A DNA stretch of 10,223 nt from Alphaproteobacteria bacterium (GTDB lineage: Bacteria; Pseudomonadota; Alphaproteobacteria; Kiloniellales; JAKSDN01). Where the stretch lies: contig JAUVQB010000023.1 in NCBI GenBank assembly GCA_030598385.1, positions 1-10,223 of the forward strand. The letters run 5' to 3'. Positions 7,990 to 10,223 of this stretch are shown here, piece after piece. The number at the start of each line of letters is the position of its first letter. The first letter of the stretch is position 1. The translations under genes and the position numbers were made by a program. The notes beneath the pieces are model-generated. The model made no database searches and was not told the DNA's origin. It worked only from the letters and a program-made list of their open reading frames with translations.

Positions 7990-8550
7990 ATGTTCATTCA
8001 GACCGAACAGACTCCCAACCCGGCAACTCTCAAGTTCCTTCCCGGACGCGAGGTTCTGGGCGCGGCAACGGCGGACTTCCGTGACCCGGAGGGCGCATCG
8101 GCGTCGCCCTTGGCGGAACGGCTGTTCCGGATCGAGGGCGTGACGGGCGTATTCCTCGGATCGGACTTCGTGACCGTGACCAAGGCGCAGGATCGGGAAT
8201 GGTACCTTCTGAAACCTGCCATCCTAGGTGTCATCATGGAGCATTTCACGGCGGGGCGGCCGGTGATGCTTGCCGGCGACGAAGACGCGGCGCCGGAGGA
8301 GCGCGTGTCCGAGGAGGATTCCGAGGTGGTGGCGCAGATAAAAGAGCTGCTCAACACCCGCGTCCGGCCCGCCGTCGCGCAGGATGGCGGCGACATCGTG
8401 TTTCGCGGCTACGACCAGGGCGTCGTTTATCTCGTCATGCAAGGCGCCTGCGCTGGCTGCCCCAGCTCGACCGCCACCCTGAAGATGGGTATCGAGAACA
8501 TGCTGCGGCACTACATTCCGGAAGTCATGGAGGTTCGCGCCGTTCTATAG
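7990..8550 (+). CDS. nfu: NifU-like Fe-S cluster scaffold/carrier protein (Nfu_N plus NifU C-terminal domain)
   Basis: The protein assembles or carries Fe-S clusters to apoproteins in the cytoplasm. Residues 1 to about 88 form the Nfu N-terminal domain (MFIQTEQTPNPATLKFLPG, RLFRIEGVTGVFLGSDFVTVTK). A linker rich in Glu and Asp (about 97-112) leads to the NifU C-terminal domain (IKELLNTRVRPAVAQDGGDIVFRGYDQGVVYLVMQGACAGCPSS), with the cluster-ligating C154-x-x-C157 intact and the usual helix TLKMGIENMLRHYIPEV. The 186-residue length matches the alphaproteobacterial two-domain form, distinct from E. coli NfuA with its degenerate A-type domain. The ATG at 7990 is preceded by GGGAG (7976-7980) and gives the canonical N-terminus. 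It follows usp and precedes tsaB with a 103-base gap. Confidence 0.96.
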   Translation: MFIQTEQTPNPATLKFLPGREVLGAATADFRDPEGASASPLAERLFRIEGVTGVFLGSDFVTVTKAQDREWYLLKPAILGVIMEHFTAGRPVMLAGDEDAAPEERVSEEDSEVVAQIKELLNTRVRPAVAQDGGDIVFRGYDQGVVYLVMQGACAGCPSSTATLKMGIENMLRHYIPEVMEVRAVL

Positions 8551-8653
8551 GGCGGCAGCGCGGTGCCGGGCCCCCGGAAGGTAGCGATTACCCCCATCGG
8601 GTTGCGAGGCCCGGTCGGCGACGGGGACGTTCGAGCGCCGGAATAGGCCTTTC

Positions 8654-9367
8654 ATGGCTGCGAGCCGAACAGCAATCTCCTCAATTCTTGCCATGGACAC
8701 CGCCGGCGGGGCCTGTTCCGCGGCGCTTTGGCGCAAGGAACGGGTGATCGCGAGCCGTTTCGAGCGCCTGCGGCGCGGCCATGCCGAGCGGCTGGTTCCC
8801 ATGATCGAGGCGGTCATGGCCGAAGGCGCCACGGCCTACGCCGATCTCGACTGCCTTGCGGTCACTGTTGGCCCGGGCGGGTTCACAGGGGTGCGGATCG
8901 GCCTTGCGACTGCGCGCGGCCTTGCGCTTGCCTGTCGGCGCCCGCTCGTCGGCGTGAGCAATTTCCAGGTCCTGGCGGCCGGCGCCAAGGCCGACGCCCC
9001 GTCGGACGGGAGTTTGGCCGTGGTGATCGACGCCAAGCGACACGACCTTTACGTTCAGGCCTTCGCGTCGGACCTGCGGCCACGAACCGATCCCGCCTCC
9101 ATTTTGCCGCAGGATCTGGCGGACTTCCTGCCGCCAGGGCCGCTGGTTCTGGTCGGCGACGGCGCCGATCAGGCCATGCCCCCTTTGGCCACCGCCCGCC
9201 GCCGCGTCACGCTTTCGAAAGCGCCTGGGGCGGTCGATGCGGCTGGGCTCGCCGAGCTTGTGGCGGAGGAGGGTTTCGGCGCCGGCGAAGGGATGCCGGT
9301 CGAACCGCTTTATTTGCGGCCACCCGACGCCACGCCGGCCAAAGACGCTGCGGTTCGCCGCTCATGA
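8654..9367 (+). CDS. tsaB: tRNA N6-threonylcarbamoyladenosine biosynthesis protein TsaB (YeaZ)
   Basis: TsaB is the non-catalytic ASKHA-fold partner of TsaD in the complex that places threonylcarbamoyl (t6A) on A37 of ANN-decoding tRNAs. The 237-residue protein has the expected start (ILAMDTAGGACSAALW), the GHAERLVPMIEAVM helix, and the hallmark LAVTVGPGGFTGVRIGLATARGLALA followed by PLVGVSNFQVLA. VVIDAKRHDLYVQAF and VEPLYLRPPDA are further family segments. ATG 8654 keeps the first strand; the next ATG (8693) would start inside the DT motif and is rejected. The ribosome-binding site is weak. The stop overlaps the rimI start by ATGA (9364-9367), inside a 15-bp tandem duplication, so the C-terminus has local sequence instability. 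Confidence 0.94.
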   Translation: MAASRTAISSILAMDTAGGACSAALWRKERVIASRFERLRRGHAERLVPMIEAVMAEGATAYADLDCLAVTVGPGGFTGVRIGLATARGLALACRRPLVGVSNFQVLAAGAKADAPSDGSLAVVIDAKRHDLYVQAFASDLRPRTDPASILPQDLADFLPPGPLVLVGDGADQAMPPLATARRRVTLSKAPGAVDAAGLAELVAEEGFGAGEGMPVEPLYLRPPDATPAKDAAVRRS

Positions 9368-9392
9368 TACCGCCGCTCATGATACCGCCGCT
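9357..9392 (+). repeat. 15-bp tandem duplication at the tsaB/rimI junction
   Basis: GCCGCTCATGATACC occurs at 9357-9371 and again, identical, at 9372-9386; the first six bases recur at 9387-9392. Each copy carries an ATG (9364 and 9379) in the same frame, so the duplication adds exactly five codons (MIPPL MIPPL) to the rimI N-terminus and preserves the frame. The first copy also contains the tsaB stop. Confidence 0.95.
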
Positions 9393-9920
9393 TGGCGATG
9401 CCCCTGGCTGCGAACTGCAACGGCTCGCTGCCGCCGACATAGAAAAGTGGCCGGCCAATGCCGGAATTTGTTCGAAGATGGGACCTGGTGCGCCGCCGCC
9501 GTGGAACGATCGCTCGATGCGCCAGGATGCGGCGCCCTGCTGGCCCGCACGGCGGGACACGCCGCGGGGCTGGTTCTTGCGCGGGTGGCGGCGGACGAAT
9601 GCGGGATCTTGTGGCTCGTCGTGCTAACACCCTGGCGCCGCAGGGGAATTTGGCGGAACTTGTTGCAAGCCGCCCTGCGGGCGGCGGCGAGCCTCGGTGC
9701 GGAAACCGCTTATCTCGAGGCTGCGGAGACCAATCGGGCAGCTATCGACCTTTATGGAGCCGAGGGATTCCAGCCCTGTGGGCGGCGGCGCACTTATTAT
9801 GGGAGCGGCCGCGAGGCCTGCGATGCCCTATTGTACAAGAAAGCGCTGGTGTCCGGCGAGTCATGCCCGTCGCAATCGCCTGTGAAACGCGTGAAAACAA
9901 CCGGGGCACGCGCAAGATGA
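9364..9920 (+). pseudogene. rimI: rimI-like ribosomal protein alanine N-acetyltransferase, apparently frameshifted
   Basis: RimI is the GNAT acetyltransferase that acetylates the N-terminal alanine of ribosomal protein S18; it commonly follows tsaB. The N-terminus reads from ATG 9364 (overlapping the tsaB stop) as MIPPLMIPPLGDAPGCELQRLAAADIEK, the first strand and helix start of a RimI. Beyond about 9447 the recognisable protein is in the -1 frame: VAGQCRNLFEDGTW, then HAAGLVLARVAADECGILWLVV, RRRGIWRNLL, the AETAYLEAAETNRAAIDLYGAEGFQPCGRRRTYY block and DALLYKKAL, ending at TGA 9918-9920. Without a shift the first frame ends at 9627 in nonsense. The acetyl-CoA loop R-x-x-G-x-G/A reads RRRGIW, the last Gly or Ala replaced by Trp (TGG 9651-9653). 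Single-base loss, sequencing error or true -1 frameshifting at GAAAAG (9442-9447) are all possible. Confidence 0.8.
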
Positions 9921-10125
9921 AGACTATACCTTTTGGCCGAACTCTTGGGTTGCTCTCTGGACTAATTGGCTATTCGATTCATATGAACAATTTAATAGTT
10001 GCGACCTGAATGGATAGAAACTAAGACAATATATTTTTTACTTTATTGTCTTCGGCTATGGTGATAAAAACAACAACAGATGGCTGTTCTCTGTAGGTTT
10101 CGGGAGTGGGGAGTGTAAAAGGGCA
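9921..10125 (+). promoter_or_regulatory. AT-rich leader/promoter region of the MucR-type regulator
   Basis: Base composition drops sharply after rimI: by my count G+C is about 32% at 9961-10020 and 28% at 10021-10080, against clearly GC-rich genes around it. The stretch contains a perfect 10-bp palindrome TTCATATGAA (9978-9987), a TTTAAT (9991-9996) that is a 5-of-6 -10 match with TTGGCT (9966-9971) 19 bases upstream, many TpA steps, and the inverted repeat at 10023-10052. MucR/Ros proteins bind AT-rich DNA with TpA steps and repress their own genes, so this is probably the regulator's own control region. The exact promoter cannot be fixed. Confidence 0.6.
10023..10052. promoter_or_regulatory. 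9-bp perfect inverted repeat, candidate MucR/Ros operator
   Basis: AAGACAATA (10023-10031) and TATTGTCTT (10044-10052) are exact reverse complements separated by a 12-base T-rich spacer. The right half contains TTTATTGT and the left runs into TATATTT, both also present in the Agrobacterium Ros box as I remember it, with nearly the same spacing. It lies 73 bases before the MucR-type start codon. It is AT-rich and lacks a following T-tract, so a terminator is less likely. Confidence 0.5.
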
Positions 10126-10223
10126 ATGTCTGATACTATCAAGACAGGCGAGTTACTGTCGCTCGCAACAAACATCGTGTCCGCACATGTATCGAACAAT
10201 TCGGTCGCCGTGTCGGATCTTCC
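10126..10223 (+). CDS. MucR/Ros family zinc-finger transcriptional regulator, 3' partial
   Basis: Only the first 32 codons are in the window: MSDTIKTGELLSLA, then TNIVSAHVSNNSVAVSDL. The pattern of a short acidic start, a helix, then IVSAHVSNN and SDLP is the characteristic N-terminal segment of MucR/Ros regulators, which mediates oligomerisation; the C2H2-type zinc finger would lie beyond the window edge. These proteins act as global repressors or H-NS-like nucleoid proteins in alphaproteobacteria. ATG 10126 is chosen from the family N-terminus; AAAAGGG (10117-10123) is very close and GGGGAG (10108-10113) rather far as Shine-Dalgarno sequences. The AT-rich leader with its inverted repeat fits known autoregulation of this family. 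Confidence 0.85.
   Translation, partial: MSDTIKTGELLSLATNIVSAHVSNNSVAVSDL

Noticed and set aside
8551..8653. GC hairpin (CCGGG/CCCGG) and possible regulatory RNA in the nfu-tsaB gap
   Set aside because: The loop would be only two bases for the full stem, no T-tract follows, and I found no -35/-10 pair or tRNA-like arms in the gap.
9458..10009. 183-residue open frame through rimI in the third frame
   Set aside because: The acetyltransferase motifs are in the other two frames; this one reads as Arg/Gly-rich nonsense until the short stretch from 9917, which is treated separately.

Overview
The window is a high-GC bacterial chromosome segment with nine genes, all on the + strand. Gene content and order (glnD, murJ, trpS, then usp, nfu, tsaB, rimI and a MucR/Ros-type regulator) point to an alphaproteobacterium. 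A Rhodospirillales-like lineage is my best guess, from family resemblance and synteny recalled from memory, not from a search. The genes are housekeeping or lineage-conserved. I see no insertion sequences, phage genes, CRISPR arrays, tRNA or rRNA.

Layout. 1-2706: glnD, PII uridylyltransferase, with its 5' end outside the window. 2773-4314: murJ, lipid II flippase. 4331-4359: a good sigma70-type promoter candidate for trpS. 4439-5467: trpS. 5678-7368: a tightly coupled pair, a TSUP-family (TauE/SafE-like) permease and a TIGR02186/Alph_Pro_TM membrane-anchored periplasmic protein, overlapping by 4 bases. 7376-7870: a UspA-like protein directly behind the pair. 7990-8550: an Nfu iron-sulfur scaffold. 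8654-9367: tsaB (tRNA t6A synthesis). 9364-9920: a rimI-like GNAT acetyltransferase broken by an apparent frameshift. 9921-10125: a strikingly AT-rich leader. 10126-end: the first 32 codons of a MucR/Ros-family regulator.

Themes: nitrogen sensing (GlnD), envelope synthesis (MurJ), translation and its modification (TrpS, TsaB, RimI), Fe-S assembly (Nfu), and a probable sulfur-anion or organic-acid export module (TSUP plus its partner). The points most worth a second look are the 3' end (broken rimI, a 15-bp tandem duplication at the tsaB/rimI junction, and an AT-rich MucR leader with a 9-bp perfect inverted repeat resembling a Ros box) and the TSUP/TIGR02186 pair, whose partner protein has no known function. 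I did not find a clearly new multi-gene system; the pair is the nearest to an undescribed one.
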